This document shows, one piece after another, positions 52,090 to 61,312 of a stretch of 64,000 bases of DNA (the first letter of the stretch is position 1; each line of letters starts with the position of its first letter). The stretch comes from Chloroflexales bacterium ZM16-3 (GTDB taxonomy: Bacteria > Chloroflexota > Chloroflexia > Chloroflexales > Chloroflexaceae), in the NCBI GenBank assembly GCA_004138175.2, contig RYFE02000002.1, positions 62,001-126,000 of the forward strand, written 5' to 3'. Both the position numbers and the translations under genes were made by a program. Under the pieces are notes generated by a model that worked only from the letters and a program-made list of their open reading frames with translations, did not search any database and was not told where the DNA came from.

Positions 52090-53511
52090 TCAGTCGCCGC
52101 CCGGCACCACGCTACTATCGCCATTTGCAAACGTCAGCCCCTGGGTAGAGGAGCCACGGCTGATCTTATGGCGCAGCTGCTGATAGTAGCGCTTGTCGCG
52201 CAGGCGCGGCTTCGCCACTGCGTTGAACAGGACGCCCAGGATGCTCTGGCCCGACTGCTGAAGCTGGGCGTAGGCCCGCTTGAGCGTCTCGGCCGAGGTC
52301 GCGTTGGCTCGCGCTACCACCAGGGCCACATCGCAGGTACGCATTAGCAGGGTCGCGTCAACTACTGCTAGAAGCGAGGGCGTATCGAAGATGATCAGGT
52401 CGGAGATCGCCTTTAGCTCCTCGGTCATATGCTCAAGCTGCTCGCTGCCGATCAGCAGCGATGGCGTCTGGCTGAAAGCGCCGCCGCTGAGCAGCTGGAG
52501 ATTCGGCAGCGACGTCTTTTGGAGCAGAGGCAGCGCGCTCGGCTCGCTCCCGCTCAGCACCTCGGTGGCCCCGGCGCTGTTCGACAGCCCAAAGTAGGCG
52601 TGCAGCGTCGCGCTGCGCAGGTCGGTATCGACCAGCACCACCCGTCGGCCAGTCTGGGCCAGGGCCACCGCCAGGTTGGCGGCGGTGGTGCTCTTCCCGT
52701 CGCGCGGGCTGCCGCTGGTCACCGCAAGCGTGCGAATGGTGCGCCCAAGCGGGAAGGTGTCGATATGCGACCGCATCATGCGGTAGGTCTCGGCGTCAGG
52801 CGAGAAGCTGTCTCGCTCGACGACCAGCTTCTCAGAGGGAAGATCGCCCTTCAGCACACTGATGCTATCGAGCGGAATGAAGCCCGTCAGGCGCTGCATA
52901 TCGGCCTCGGTCTTCATCTTCGTGTTGAAGAAGTCGTACAAGAAGCCGACCGCCAGCGCCGCAAAGGCCGCGACCATCCCAAGCAGCAAGGCGTTCCGCT
53001 GCGGATCGGGGCTGACCGGTTTACCCGAGGCTCGGGCTGGCTCGATGATTACAACGCTCGACTCGCGGTCGTAGGGGTTATCGATCAGATAACCCTCGTT
53101 CGACATGAACACCTGGACGATCTGGTCTGCAATGGCCACCGCCCGCGCTTTGTCAGCGTCCTGGACGGTCAGGTTAAACAGCTGGGTGTCGGCGATCGGG
53201 CTAGCGGTGAGCCGTACGCTGTAGTTCGGCCCGAGGCCAAGTTGCTGCGTCGCCTCGCTGACCACTGGCCGCGAGCGCATCAACTCCATCACTGTATAGG
53301 CGAGGAGCGAGCCAACCCGCAGGTCGTCCATGGTCTGGGTAGGCGTGCCCAGCGAGCCACGCTTCTGGTTCACCAGCAGCTTTGTCGTCGCCGCGTAAAT
53401 CGGCTGCTCGCGACTCGCCGCGACAAACACCAGTACCACGGCGAGTAGTACCATGCTGGCAACAAGCCACCACCAGCGCAGCACAAAGTTGATGTATTGC
53501 CGAAGTTCCAA
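52090..53511 (-). CDS. Wzz-BY-kinase fusion (capsule chain-length/tyrosine-kinase-like)
   Basis: 473 aa, start TTG at 53511 with GAGGAAAG upstream. An N-terminal membrane span (14-31) and Wzz domain with PVSPDPQRN before the second span (175-192). The cytoplasmic P-loop domain has Walker A GSPRDGKSTT (267-276), Walker A-prime LVDTDLRS (293-300) and Walker B LIIFDTPS (372-379). The C-terminus (430-473) has only Tyr442 and Tyr443, not the usual tyrosine cluster, so autophosphorylation may be reduced or absent. It controls glycan length and couples to the O-antigen polymerase. Confidence 0.92.
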   Translation of the reverse strand: MELRQYINFVLRWWWLVASMVLLAVVLVFVAASREQPIYAATTKLLVNQKRGSLGTPTQTMDDLRVGSLLAYTVMELMRSRPVVSEATQQLGLGPNYSVRLTASPIADTQLFNLTVQDADKARAVAIADQIVQVFMSNEGYLIDNPYDRESSVVIIEPARASGKPVSPDPQRNALLLGMVAAFAALAVGFLYDFFNTKMKTEADMQRLTGFIPLDSISVLKGDLPSEKLVVERDSFSPDAETYRMMRSHIDTFPLGRTIRTLAVTSGSPRDGKSTTAANLAVALAQTGRRVVLVDTDLRSATLHAYFGLSNSAGATEVLSGSEPSALPLLQKTSLPNLQLLSGGAFSQTPSLLIGSEQLEHMTEELKAISDLIIFDTPSLLAVVDATLLMRTCDVALVVARANATSAETLKRAYAQLQQSGQSILGVLFNAVAKPRLRDKRYYQQLRHKISRGSSTQGLTFANGDSSVVPGGD

Positions 53512-54000
53512 ACCTGTCGTCTTTCCTCAGTATGACGCAATGCGCTCCCCCCGACGGTGTCACCACCGTCGACGTCATTAGCGCCGGGCTAATACGCCAA
53601 TTGAGCGGATGCGAAGCAAGAGGAGAGTGGGAGGATGCAGAGGAGGAGTTTCTTACTTGCTAAAGCATTATACTGGATTGTCATCGAGATGTAAGCTGTT
53701 TATAGTATGACTATATGAAATCCATATGTCAGGATCAAGTGGTCATCTTGAACAATCTGTTATTCTGGCGCACAGCCATCACCTGCACCGGTCGGGGCAC
53801 CGCCGGGCTATGGCGAAATATCCGGCCCGATGAGCCGCCGCTGATCACTGTGCAGGCCATCGCAGAGCCATGGAAGCGATCACCCACGGTATCAGCAATG
53901 CATCGTCTCAGGAGGCGGGCTACCTGATAATGATAATTTTCTATTCATTTGGGCGGGGGCCACGCATCTGCCGACTTAGGACCATGGTCCTGTTCGCGTA
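53512..54000. promoter_or_regulatory. regulatory spacer upstream of the Wzz-kinase gene
   Basis: 489 bp with no gene. Contains the promoter at 53667-53695, several short palindromes upstream of it (TATAGT-ATG-ACTATA at 53701-53715; ATATG/CATAT at 53713-53727), and a perfect 14-bp palindrome AGGACCATGGTCCT at 53978-53991 just after the upstream GT4 stop. Confidence 0.6.
53667..53695 (-). promoter_or_regulatory. sigma70-type promoter of the Wzz-kinase transcript
   Basis: On the minus strand: -35 CTTACA, 17-bp spacer, -10 TATAAT. The start of transcription would be near 53660, giving a leader of about 150 nt. Best promoter match in the locus. Confidence 0.65.
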
Positions 54001-55290
54001 TCACCTACCCTGAGCAGCGTGCATAGTACGTGCGGTCAAGAGTCGTGTATACAACTCGACATAACGCATTGACTGCCGCAACTGGTCGTGTTCTGCAAGC
54101 GCGATCCGCCGGCAGTGCTGCGCCATCGTATCGCAGCGGCCCGCGTCAGCGAGCAAGGCCCGGATCTGATCCGCCAGCGCGGCGCTATCCTCGGGCGGCG
54201 CGAGCAGGCCGGTCACCCCAGGGCGCACCATGTCGGGCACCCCGCCAACGGCGAATCCCACCGTCGGCGTGCCGCAGGCCATTGCCTCGATCACCGTGTT
54301 TGGCAGATTATCCTGGCGCGAGGGGATCACATACACATCGGCCGCGCTATAGGCCAGCGCGAGTCGCGCGTCATCATTCACAGCGCCAAGCTCCAGGAGC
54401 GGGATTGCCGAGTCAATCCCCGCCCCGCCCCGGCCGATAGTGACGAGAAAAAGCCTGGGCAGGTCGCGCAGCGCGGCCAGCGCCTGAACCAGCAAGTCGA
54501 AGCCTTTACGGCGGTTCGTCACCGAGGCGGCCACAAAGAGCACCACCCGCGCGTCGTGCGGTATCCCGAAGGCAGCGCGGGCGGCGGCCTTATCCTGCGG
54601 GGCGAAGGTCGCGATATCGAGCCCATTCGCGATCACGCTGATCGGCACATCGCGCAAGAGCGAACTGCGCCGCACCTCGGCGGCGATCCAGCTGTTCAGG
54701 GCCACAATATGCAACTGGCCGGGCGCCAGGCGCGCAAAGGCGGCCCGCTTACGCCCCCAGATCTTCTGCGAGAGGTCGTGCGGGGCCAGCGAGCCAAGCT
54801 GCGGGCATGCCCCGCAGGCGTCGATGTAGCGCCCGCAGAACTCATCGTAGTGACAGCCGCCGGTGAATGCCTGCATATCGGGCAGCCGCCAGGCCACCGG
54901 CGTCCCGCGTGGCAAGCGCGCAAAGAAGCTCGCGTAGTCGAGCAGCCCGGCGGCATAGTGCAAATTGACCACATCGCAGGGCGGGAGCGCGCGGATCAGC
55001 TCGTGGCCATAGGCCGTCCGATCATCGCTGAAGCTCTCCAGGCCGGTCGGGCGGGTGGCCTGGTAGGGGCGAAAGTCGCGCTTGATCAGATCGCGGCGCA
55101 GCCGACGACGCAGCCGCGTCGCCAGGCTGCCCGGCCAGGGCAGCCCGATCACGCTTGGGTCGTCAGAGGTCTTTCTGGCCACCAGCATGCGCGAGTCATG
55201 GCCCAGGGCGATCAGGCTGCGGTGCAGGCGGTAGGCGGCGCGAGCGGCACCGCCTGCAATATCGTTATGACTAATATGGACGATACGCAT
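54001..55290 (-). CDS. glycosyltransferase, GT4 family
   Basis: 429 aa from the ATG at 55290. MRIVHISHNDIAGGAARAAYRLH holds the acceptor loop, and a Cys-rich stretch (CHYDEFCGRYIDACGACPQL) is like the one in the GT4 encoded at 46954. DNLPNTVIEAMACGTPTVGFAVGG binds the donor. The start is 4 bp from the stop of the upstream GT2 gene. Probably a paralogue of the 46954 gene. Confidence 0.92.
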   Translation of the reverse strand: MRIVHISHNDIAGGAARAAYRLHRSLIALGHDSRMLVARKTSDDPSVIGLPWPGSLATRLRRRLRRDLIKRDFRPYQATRPTGLESFSDDRTAYGHELIRALPPCDVVNLHYAAGLLDYASFFARLPRGTPVAWRLPDMQAFTGGCHYDEFCGRYIDACGACPQLGSLAPHDLSQKIWGRKRAAFARLAPGQLHIVALNSWIAAEVRRSSLLRDVPISVIANGLDIATFAPQDKAAARAAFGIPHDARVVLFVAASVTNRRKGFDLLVQALAALRDLPRLFLVTIGRGGAGIDSAIPLLELGAVNDDARLALAYSAADVYVIPSRQDNLPNTVIEAMACGTPTVGFAVGGVPDMVRPGVTGLLAPPEDSAALADQIRALLADAGRCDTMAQHCRRIALAEHDQLRQSMRYVELYTRLLTARTMHAAQGR

Positions 55291-55294
55291 CGGC

Positions 55295-56290
55295 TCAGGA
55301 GGCCCGCGCCCGGCTGCCGCGCAGCGCGCGGGCCAGACCGGCCAGTGAGGGTTGATCATAGAACAGATGCGCAGCTACCTGGCGATAGTAGGCCGGGATG
55401 AAAGGCAGGGCGAAGCCGCCGCGAACCCACTGCCAGTAGGCGCCGCGCTGACGATAGAGGTTCTTCCAGCGCGCCAGGTAGGTGCCCCAGATCATTGAGC
55501 GGACAGCTTCGCGCAGGGACGGCCACTCGTCGGGGTGCGCCCGTGCAAAAGCCCGCAGCTGCGGGTCGCGGTCGAGGAAGCTGAGAAACTGTCGGCTTGC
55601 CAGCGCCAGCCCCTGCCAGCCCACAGCCTTGCCGAAGCTGACGTCATCAATGCGGTGGCGAAACAGCGCCTGCGGACTGAACACCACCTCGCGGCCAAGC
55701 GCCAGCTTCATTAGCAGCGCATTGTCGAAGCCATTGCCGCGCTCGAAGTCGGGGTACTTGCCCACGGCGCGTAGCGCCGTGGTACGGGCCACATTTGTCG
55801 TAAATGAGACATAGCGGTGGCGCTGGGCGCACCACGAGTGGAGCAGTTCGCTGCCGCTCATCCGCTCGGGCGGCAGCGGCTGGTGGGTGGTCGCGCTGAC
55901 GATCCGCCCATCCTCGGCGGCGAATGCCTCGACGCTACCGATGCCCACGTGGGCACCGGGGGTGCGCTCCAGCCGCTCCACCAGCGACGAGACGAAACTC
56001 GGCCCAATCTCATCGTCGTCGCTCAGCAGCACATAGTAGTCGCCCTCAGCGGCATCGATCAGCTGGTTGTAGTGCTCGGTGATCGGCACCGTGCGCGGGT
56101 TGCGCCGAAAGCGGTGCGGGCGCGGGTAGTGCTCGGCCACTAGCGCCGGTAGCTCGGGGCCGTTCTCGCCATTATCCGACACCAGCAGATCGATCACCGG
56201 GTAGTCCTGGGCGAGCACGCTGCGCAGCGCCCCAGGCAGATAGTGCAACCGCTTATAGACGGGGATCGCAATTGTAACGACAGGGTTCAT
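55295..56290 (-). CDS. glycosyltransferase, GT2 family
   Basis: 331 aa. TIAIPVYKRLHYLPGALRSVL, SDNGENGPELPAL and LLSDDDEIGPSF mark a GT2 with an acidic metal site. The C-terminal 100 residues are basic and may bind the membrane. Follows the acyltransferase gene by 2 bp. Confidence 0.9.
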   Translation of the reverse strand: MNPVVTIAIPVYKRLHYLPGALRSVLAQDYPVIDLLVSDNGENGPELPALVAEHYPRPHRFRRNPRTVPITEHYNQLIDAAEGDYYVLLSDDDEIGPSFVSSLVERLERTPGAHVGIGSVEAFAAEDGRIVSATTHQPLPPERMSGSELLHSWCAQRHRYVSFTTNVARTTALRAVGKYPDFERGNGFDNALLMKLALGREVVFSPQALFRHRIDDVSFGKAVGWQGLALASRQFLSFLDRDPQLRAFARAHPDEWPSLREAVRSMIWGTYLARWKNLYRQRGAYWQWVRGGFALPFIPAYYRQVAAHLFYDQPSLAGLARALRGSRARAS

Positions 56291-56292
56291 GC

Positions 56293-57009
56293 TTATGTCT
56301 CCTGATCAGCTGCGTGGGCGATAGCGGCAGCCAGCGTGGGCAGCTCATCGCGCATCTTCACCACCCGCGCCGGCGTCCCGACCGCGATCGCCCCGGCCGG
56401 GATGTTGCGACTCACCACTGCGCTGGCCCCAATCACCGCGCCGGCACCAATTCGCACCCCGCCAAGAACAACCGCCCCATACCCGAGCCATGCGTCATCG
56501 TCGACCACGATCGGCCCGCGGCTGGTCAGCGGCTGCTCGATCATGGGGATGCCGGGGGCCATTCCGTGGTCGTAAGGGTAGAAGGCGCAGGCCGGCGCGA
56601 TCTGCACCCGCGCGCCGATCATGATCGGGGCCACGTAGGCCGCGAACTGGCAGCGCGGCTGCACGCCGGTGCGTGCGCCGATGCTCAGGCTGCCGCCCGA
56701 GCCATTCTCGATGATCACATCGCGGTGTAGTTCCACATAGTCGCCGAGAGCCACCGGCCCGGCATTATGGCGCTGGTAGATCACCACCCGATCGCCGATG
56801 AAGATGTGTCGTCCAAGCTGTAGGCGGCTGTGGCTCACGCTAGCGCTCGGCGCGATATAGCCGCGCTCAAAACGATGCGCCAGGGCGACCCGGCCTTTGT
56901 AGGGCGGCGTGAACACGCCGGCCAGCAGAGAAGCCAGCCGGCCAGCGCGGCCCGGCCCCATGCGCTGCATCCAGAAGCGCACCCACCCCTGTTTGAATCG
57001 CTGCCTCAT
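56293..57009 (-). CDS. hexapeptide-repeat acyltransferase (WbbJ/maltose-acetyltransferase-like)
   Basis: 238 aa. A left-handed beta-helix from about residue 55, with AYVAPIMIGARVQIAPAC, YPYDHGMAPG carrying the catalytic His, and IVVDDDAWLGYGAVVLGGV. The end NIPAGAIAVGTPARVV is the usual coil closure. It most likely O-acetylates a sugar of the glycan. Overlaps the deacetylase gene by 4 bp. Confidence 0.9.
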   Translation of the reverse strand: MRQRFKQGWVRFWMQRMGPGRAGRLASLLAGVFTPPYKGRVALAHRFERGYIAPSASVSHSRLQLGRHIFIGDRVVIYQRHNAGPVALGDYVELHRDVIIENGSGGSLSIGARTGVQPRCQFAAYVAPIMIGARVQIAPACAFYPYDHGMAPGIPMIEQPLTSRGPIVVDDDAWLGYGAVVLGGVRIGAGAVIGASAVVSRNIPAGAIAVGTPARVVKMRDELPTLAAAIAHAADQET

Positions 57010-57734
57010 AGCGCCTCCCGATACCAGCTCACCCGCACAGGTCGGCCCTGGCGCATCAGCTCAGGCAGGGTCACAAACTGGTAGCGCCTGTCCAGGCGAT
57101 CAAAGAGCAACTCCAGGCCAGCGATCATAGCCCCGCGATCCTCAAGGCTGCCTGGGCGCGCCCCGGCCAGCGCATCGTGGAGAAGAATAATTGCGCCGGG
57201 CTGCAGCGCCCGCTCGACCCGATCAGCGACCACGGCCGGGTCAGCGACCCGCCAGTCCTCGGCGTGGGCGCTCCAGGTTACCACCTGGTGGCCGAGCAAG
57301 AACGCATCAAGCCGCGAGGCAAGCGACTGCCCGCCAAAGGGCGGCCGGAAGAGGCGCACACCGTAGGGTTTTAGGGCCTGGGCGCAGCGGCGGATCTCGG
57401 CGCGACGCTGTCGCCCGCGCACCTCAGGCATACGCGCGTGGCTCCACGTATGGTTAGCCACCGTGTGACCAGCCTCGGCCACCTGGCGCACCAGATCGGG
57501 CCGGGCGGCAGCGCTCTGTCCAAGCATAAAGAAGGTCGCCCGCGCATCGTAGCGACCAAGCAGGTCGAGCAGGCGCGGCGTAAAGGTCGGGTGAGGCCCA
57601 TCGTCAAAGGTGAGCGCGACCAGCGGTGCTGCGGTGCGTACCCCGATAACCGTCCCCATCAGCTCGCGCTCAATGCGCCAGAGTATCCGGCCGGGCAAGC
57701 TCCTCGGTCGGACGATCGGGCTAGTGCCTGTCAT
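57006..57734 (-). CDS. polysaccharide deacetylase (NodB/CE4 family)
   Basis: 242 aa from the ATG at 57734. An in-frame TTG at 57758, overlapping the TGA of the GT2 gene, would add eight residues and give translational coupling; both are possible. LTFDDGPHP has the catalytic and metal Asp (44, 45), NHTWSHARM the metal His pair, and RLFRPPFGGQS the third motif. No signal peptide, so it probably acts on a lipid-linked intermediate inside the cell or at the membrane. Confidence 0.9.
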   Translation of the reverse strand: MTGTSPIVRPRSLPGRILWRIERELMGTVIGVRTAAPLVALTFDDGPHPTFTPRLLDLLGRYDARATFFMLGQSAAARPDLVRQVAEAGHTVANHTWSHARMPEVRGRQRRAEIRRCAQALKPYGVRLFRPPFGGQSLASRLDAFLLGHQVVTWSAHAEDWRVADPAVVADRVERALQPGAIILLHDALAGARPGSLEDRGAMIAGLELLFDRLDRRYQFVTLPELMRQGRPVRVSWYREAL

Positions 57735-57747
57735 CTTGAGCCATCCA

Positions 57748-57761
57748 TCAAATCTCAAATC
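57748..57761. repeat. two heptamers at the GT2-deacetylase junction
   Basis: TCAAATC TCAAATC on the plus strand. This repeat contains the TGA stop of the GT2 gene (57755-57757) and a possible TTG start of the deacetylase (57756-57758). Confidence 0.65.
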
Positions 57762-58636
57762 TGCGGCGGTGGGATTCGCTCGGCGATCCCGCCCTCGGTG
57801 AGCCCGAGCAGCCAGCCAAAGCGGCGAATCCAGAGCGCGCGATCATCTGGTCGCATCAGGGCCAGCGCCCCAAACAGCAACCGTCGCCAGCGCCGGGCCA
57901 GGTTGAGCCAGCCGCGCAGCATATCACGCGGACCGGCGGGGGCGGGGCGATACTTGCGAGCCAGGCGCACGTTGTAGCGGGCGAAGCGTCGGGCCTGGCG
58001 AAACATATTCTGCGGCGTGTCGCGGTAGCGCATATGCACTAGCGCATCGGCGGCAAAGACAAGCGGCGTGCCGGCGAGCTGCACCCGAATGCAGAAGTCG
58101 GTATCCTGCAAGTAGCGCATCTCCTCGTCGAAGCCGCCAACAGCCATGAAAATATCCCGCCGCACCCCCATGCCGCTGCCGCCAGCGTGGGGGAGATAGG
58201 GCGGGTAGTTCAGCTTCTGGAGGCTCTGGCCCTGCGTGTTTGGTCGGCTGCGCACAACCCACTCAGGGTTAAGCCTAGCGATATCGAAGCGCGAGGCAAC
58301 AAAGCTGTGCGCCTCAATCGCCGCGCCGATCACGGCCACCCAGCCCGGAGCGATCACATCGTCGGCGTCAACAAAGGCCAGGGTCTGCCCACGCGCCACG
58401 CTCACGCCCACATTCCGGGCGTGGGCCGCGCCCCGCCGCCCCGCCGCCTCGACAAAGCGCAGGCCAGGTATCCGCGCCTGGTATGACTCGACCAGCGCCC
58501 GTGTCTCATCGGTCGAGCCATTGTCGGCGATGATCAGCTCCCAGGGCTTTTCCCAGCGCTCATGGCTGAGGGCCTCTAGCTGTTCAGCCAGCAGCTGGCC
58601 AGCGTTATAGGTCGGCACGATCACGCTGAGTTGCAT
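57755..58636 (-). CDS. glycosyltransferase, GT2 family
   Basis: 293 aa from the ATG at 58636 (GAGAG upstream); the longer frame overlaps the Wzt gene end and is rejected. LSVIVPTYNAGQLLAEQLEAL, ADNGSTDETRALV and AFVDADDVIAPGW give the DxD site. GGFDEEMRYLQDTDFCIRVQ supplies the catalytic ED motif typical of inverting GT2 enzymes. Confidence 0.92.
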   Translation of the reverse strand: MQLSVIVPTYNAGQLLAEQLEALSHERWEKPWELIIADNGSTDETRALVESYQARIPGLRFVEAAGRRGAAHARNVGVSVARGQTLAFVDADDVIAPGWVAVIGAAIEAHSFVASRFDIARLNPEWVVRSRPNTQGQSLQKLNYPPYLPHAGGSGMGVRRDIFMAVGGFDEEMRYLQDTDFCIRVQLAGTPLVFAADALVHMRYRDTPQNMFRQARRFARYNVRLARKYRPAPAGPRDMLRGWLNLARRWRRLLFGALALMRPDDRALWIRRFGWLLGLTEGGIAERIPPPQI

Positions 58637-58746
58637 AGCGAGCTCTCTGGCACTCTCTGGTGCATATACAGATTGTAGATGAGGCGTAGCGCGCCGTGGG
58701 CTGCGCGGCCATCTGTCATGCTGGCCACGACACCATCGGCGCCAGA

Positions 58747-60051
58747 CTACAGCTTGGTCGAGATCCGCCGGTTCTCCCACTTGAGCATCGGGCGCACTAC
58801 GCCGCCCATCTGCGAGCCGTAGTCTCCGCGGGCCGAGTCGCCGTCCATTGTGTCATAGACCTGGAAGGCGACCGCCTCGCGCTCGTGGAACTGCGGGATC
58901 ACCGGGTCGTTGGTGATCATCGAGACGTTGACGAAATGGGTGCCCTCGGCGAGCAGGTTGCCGGGGATCTGAGCCCGGCTGACCCAGCGCCCGGCTGGCC
59001 GCTGCCGATGGCGCCACTCCGGGTCTACGTCAATTGTGGTGAAGAGGTGGGTGCCCTGATCGTTATAGAGGTGCATATTCGGCATCAGCACAAAGCCGTC
59101 GCGCAGCACATCGTACTCCATCTCAAGAGACACCGGCTGCCGGATGTCGATGCTCTCGCTCACATTCCCATCAGGGCCACAGATCCGGGCCGCCCGCAGG
59201 CGGGCCACCTCAGCGCCGGGGGACTGCGCGGGATCGTCCCAGATGCGCTCGGCGGTGCTGCTGGAGCCGCCGCTCAGATAGTCGCTCACCACCTGGTCAG
59301 ACGGCCCATCGGCCAGCACCTTCCCGCTATCGAGCAAGATCGTGCGCTGGCACATACGCATGATCGCCGACATGCTGTGCGAGACAAAGAGCACTGTGCG
59401 CCCCTGAGCGCCCACATCCTGCATCTTATTTAGGCACTTGCGCTGAAAGCGCGCATCGCCCACTGCCAGCACTTCATCAATGATCAGGATATCCGGCTCC
59501 AGGTGCGCCGCAACCGCAAAGGCCAGCCGCACATACATGCCGCTTGAGTAGAACTTGACCGGCGTGTCAAGAAACTTCTCTACCTCGGCGAAGGCGACAA
59601 TCTCATCGAATTTACGGTCGATCTCGTGCTTATGCATGCCGAGGATCGCGCCATTCAGGTACACGTTCTCGCGCCCGCTCAGCTCGGGGTGAAAGCCGGT
59701 GCCCACCTCAAGCAGCGAGGCCATTCGCCCGTAGATCGTGGCCCGTCCGCGAGTCGGCGCAGTGATCCGCGAGAGCACTTTGAGCAGCGTGCTTTTGCCA
59801 GCGCCATTGCGGCCAATGATGCCGACCACCTCGCCGTGGGTGATATCAAACGAGACATCATTGATCGCGTGCAGCGTGCTGTGGGTCATGCCAGAGCCAC
59901 CCAATGTACCGAAACCGCGCAGTATGCCCGAGGCCACCCCGGCGATCTGGTCGCGCAGCGTACGGTACTGTGCGTTATTCAGCTGTGTCTGGGCATGGTG
60001 GATAAGGTAATCTTTCGAGAGCCCCTCTGCGCGAATAGAGTAATTGCTCAT
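58747..60051 (-). CDS. wzt: polysaccharide ABC exporter ATPase with C-terminal Wzt domain
   Basis: 434 aa. The ATPase half (to about 255) has Walker A GRNGAGKSTLL, ABC signature-like YSSGMYVRLAFAVA, Walker B DILIIDEVLAVGD and the switch His in VSHSMS. The second half (about 280-434) resembles the Wzt_C beta-sandwich that recognises the finished glycan end. With the permease it exports lipid-linked polysaccharide. The permease gene lies 60 bp upstream in the same direction. Confidence 0.95.
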   Translation of the reverse strand: MSNYSIRAEGLSKDYLIHHAQTQLNNAQYRTLRDQIAGVASGILRGFGTLGGSGMTHSTLHAINDVSFDITHGEVVGIIGRNGAGKSTLLKVLSRITAPTRGRATIYGRMASLLEVGTGFHPELSGRENVYLNGAILGMHKHEIDRKFDEIVAFAEVEKFLDTPVKFYSSGMYVRLAFAVAAHLEPDILIIDEVLAVGDARFQRKCLNKMQDVGAQGRTVLFVSHSMSAIMRMCQRTILLDSGKVLADGPSDQVVSDYLSGGSSSTAERIWDDPAQSPGAEVARLRAARICGPDGNVSESIDIRQPVSLEMEYDVLRDGFVLMPNMHLYNDQGTHLFTTIDVDPEWRHRQRPAGRWVSRAQIPGNLLAEGTHFVNVSMITNDPVIPQFHEREAVAFQVYDTMDGDSARGDYGSQMGGVVRPMLKWENRRISTKL

Positions 60052-60111
60052 AACCTACTTATCAGATAGGACGGGTTCAGCGCGGGCATGCCCGCGCCGA
60101 CCATGCCCTTA

Positions 60112-60987
60112 CTAAATGACATCGGCGAACTTCGACTCGACGCGCTGGAAGTAGACAACCCCGCTGAAGAAGACGATCAGCGCGATTATCGTCGAGAGCG
60201 CGATCATCGCCGTGGGCGGGTTGGTGCCGAGCAGCGCCCAGCGGAACCCCTCGACCACACCAACCATCGGGTTCAGACCAAAGATTGTGCGCCAGGGCTC
60301 AGGGAGCAGGCTGCTCGGGTAGACAACCGGCGTTGCGAAGAGCCAGAACTGCACCAGGAACGGCGCGGCATGGCGCACGTCGCGGTACTGCACGTTGAGC
60401 GCCGAGAGCCAGAGTCCTACGCCGCCGGCGGTTACCACTGCCAGCAGCAGAAAGAGCGGCAGCAGCAGTATGCTCAGGGTCGGCACGATCTGGTAGAACA
60501 CCATCAGCCCGATCAGCACCACAAAGGCGACCGCAAAATCTACCAGGCCGGCGATTGTCGTCGCGAGCGGCACCATAATGCGCGGGAAGTAGACCTTACG
60601 CACCAGGCCAGCGCTCGCCACCAGGCTATTTGACGTTGAGGTCAGCGCGAGCGAGAAGTACTGCCAGGGCAGTAGGCCGGTGTAGTTGAATATCGGGTAG
60701 GGCAGACCCTCAGAGCTAATCTTTGCCAGGCCACCAAAGAAGATCGTAAAGACGACCATCGCCATCACCGGCTGGATGATCGCCCATGCCGCGCCGAGTA
60801 TCGTCTGCTTATAGCGCACCTTCACGTCGCGCCAGATGAAGAAGTACAACAGCTCTCGATACGCCCACAGGTTCTTCAGACTCAGCTGAAACCAGCCGCG
60901 AACGGGCTGAATAATAATTGTCGGCCTCTCATCATCCGCCTTCGGGGCAAGCGACTCGGGGGCTTGCCGAGTATCAGCGAGCGACAA
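60112..60987 (-). CDS. wzm: polysaccharide ABC exporter permease
   Basis: 291 aa, ABC-2 type with six membrane spans. The N-terminal amphipathic stretch WFQLSLKNLWAYRELLYFFIWRDVKVRYKQT is typical of Wzm/TagG. Start is TTG at 60987 with GGAGG about seven bases upstream. It leads the wzm-wzt pair at the beginning of the minus-strand locus. Confidence 0.95.
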   Translation of the reverse strand: MSLADTRQAPESLAPKADDERPTIIIQPVRGWFQLSLKNLWAYRELLYFFIWRDVKVRYKQTILGAAWAIIQPVMAMVVFTIFFGGLAKISSEGLPYPIFNYTGLLPWQYFSLALTSTSNSLVASAGLVRKVYFPRIMVPLATTIAGLVDFAVAFVVLIGLMVFYQIVPTLSILLLPLFLLLAVVTAGGVGLWLSALNVQYRDVRHAAPFLVQFWLFATPVVYPSSLLPEPWRTIFGLNPMVGVVEGFRWALLGTNPPTAMIALSTIIALIVFFSGVVYFQRVESKFADVI

Positions 60988-61312
60988 TGTGACACCTCCA
61001 GATCCGGGCGTACTTTACAGCACTCCACGAGACCATACAAGATCGCACGCAGTGGCCGCAGCGCATGAGTACGTATACGCGCATACATATATTTTGCAGC
61101 ATAGTAGTAGAAAATGCACTTGCAGCATACGCGACCGCTGCATGAATCGCAATTACAATAAGTTCACTCCCCACGCTCCTCTAGCAAAGGATAGCACAGG
61201 TTACGTCGTCGATGGGGCGGGGCACCCAGCTGATTTGATCCACATTGGACGCACCCCTCCAAGATAATGGTACTATACAGACACCACAGCGACAGAAAGA
61301 AAGGCAGCTCCG
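60988..61312. promoter_or_regulatory. divergent spacer between wzm and the CoxL-like gene
   Basis: 325 bp, AT-richer in its middle (61060-61130), where ATGCTGCA is repeated on the minus strand. TTGGAC at 61245-61250 with TACTAT at 61271-61276 is a poor plus-strand promoter match (20-bp spacer). No gene. Confidence 0.5.

Noticed and set aside
54088-55401. 437-codon plus-strand open frame over a GT4 gene
   Set aside because: Antisense shadow; the GT4 motifs are on the minus strand.
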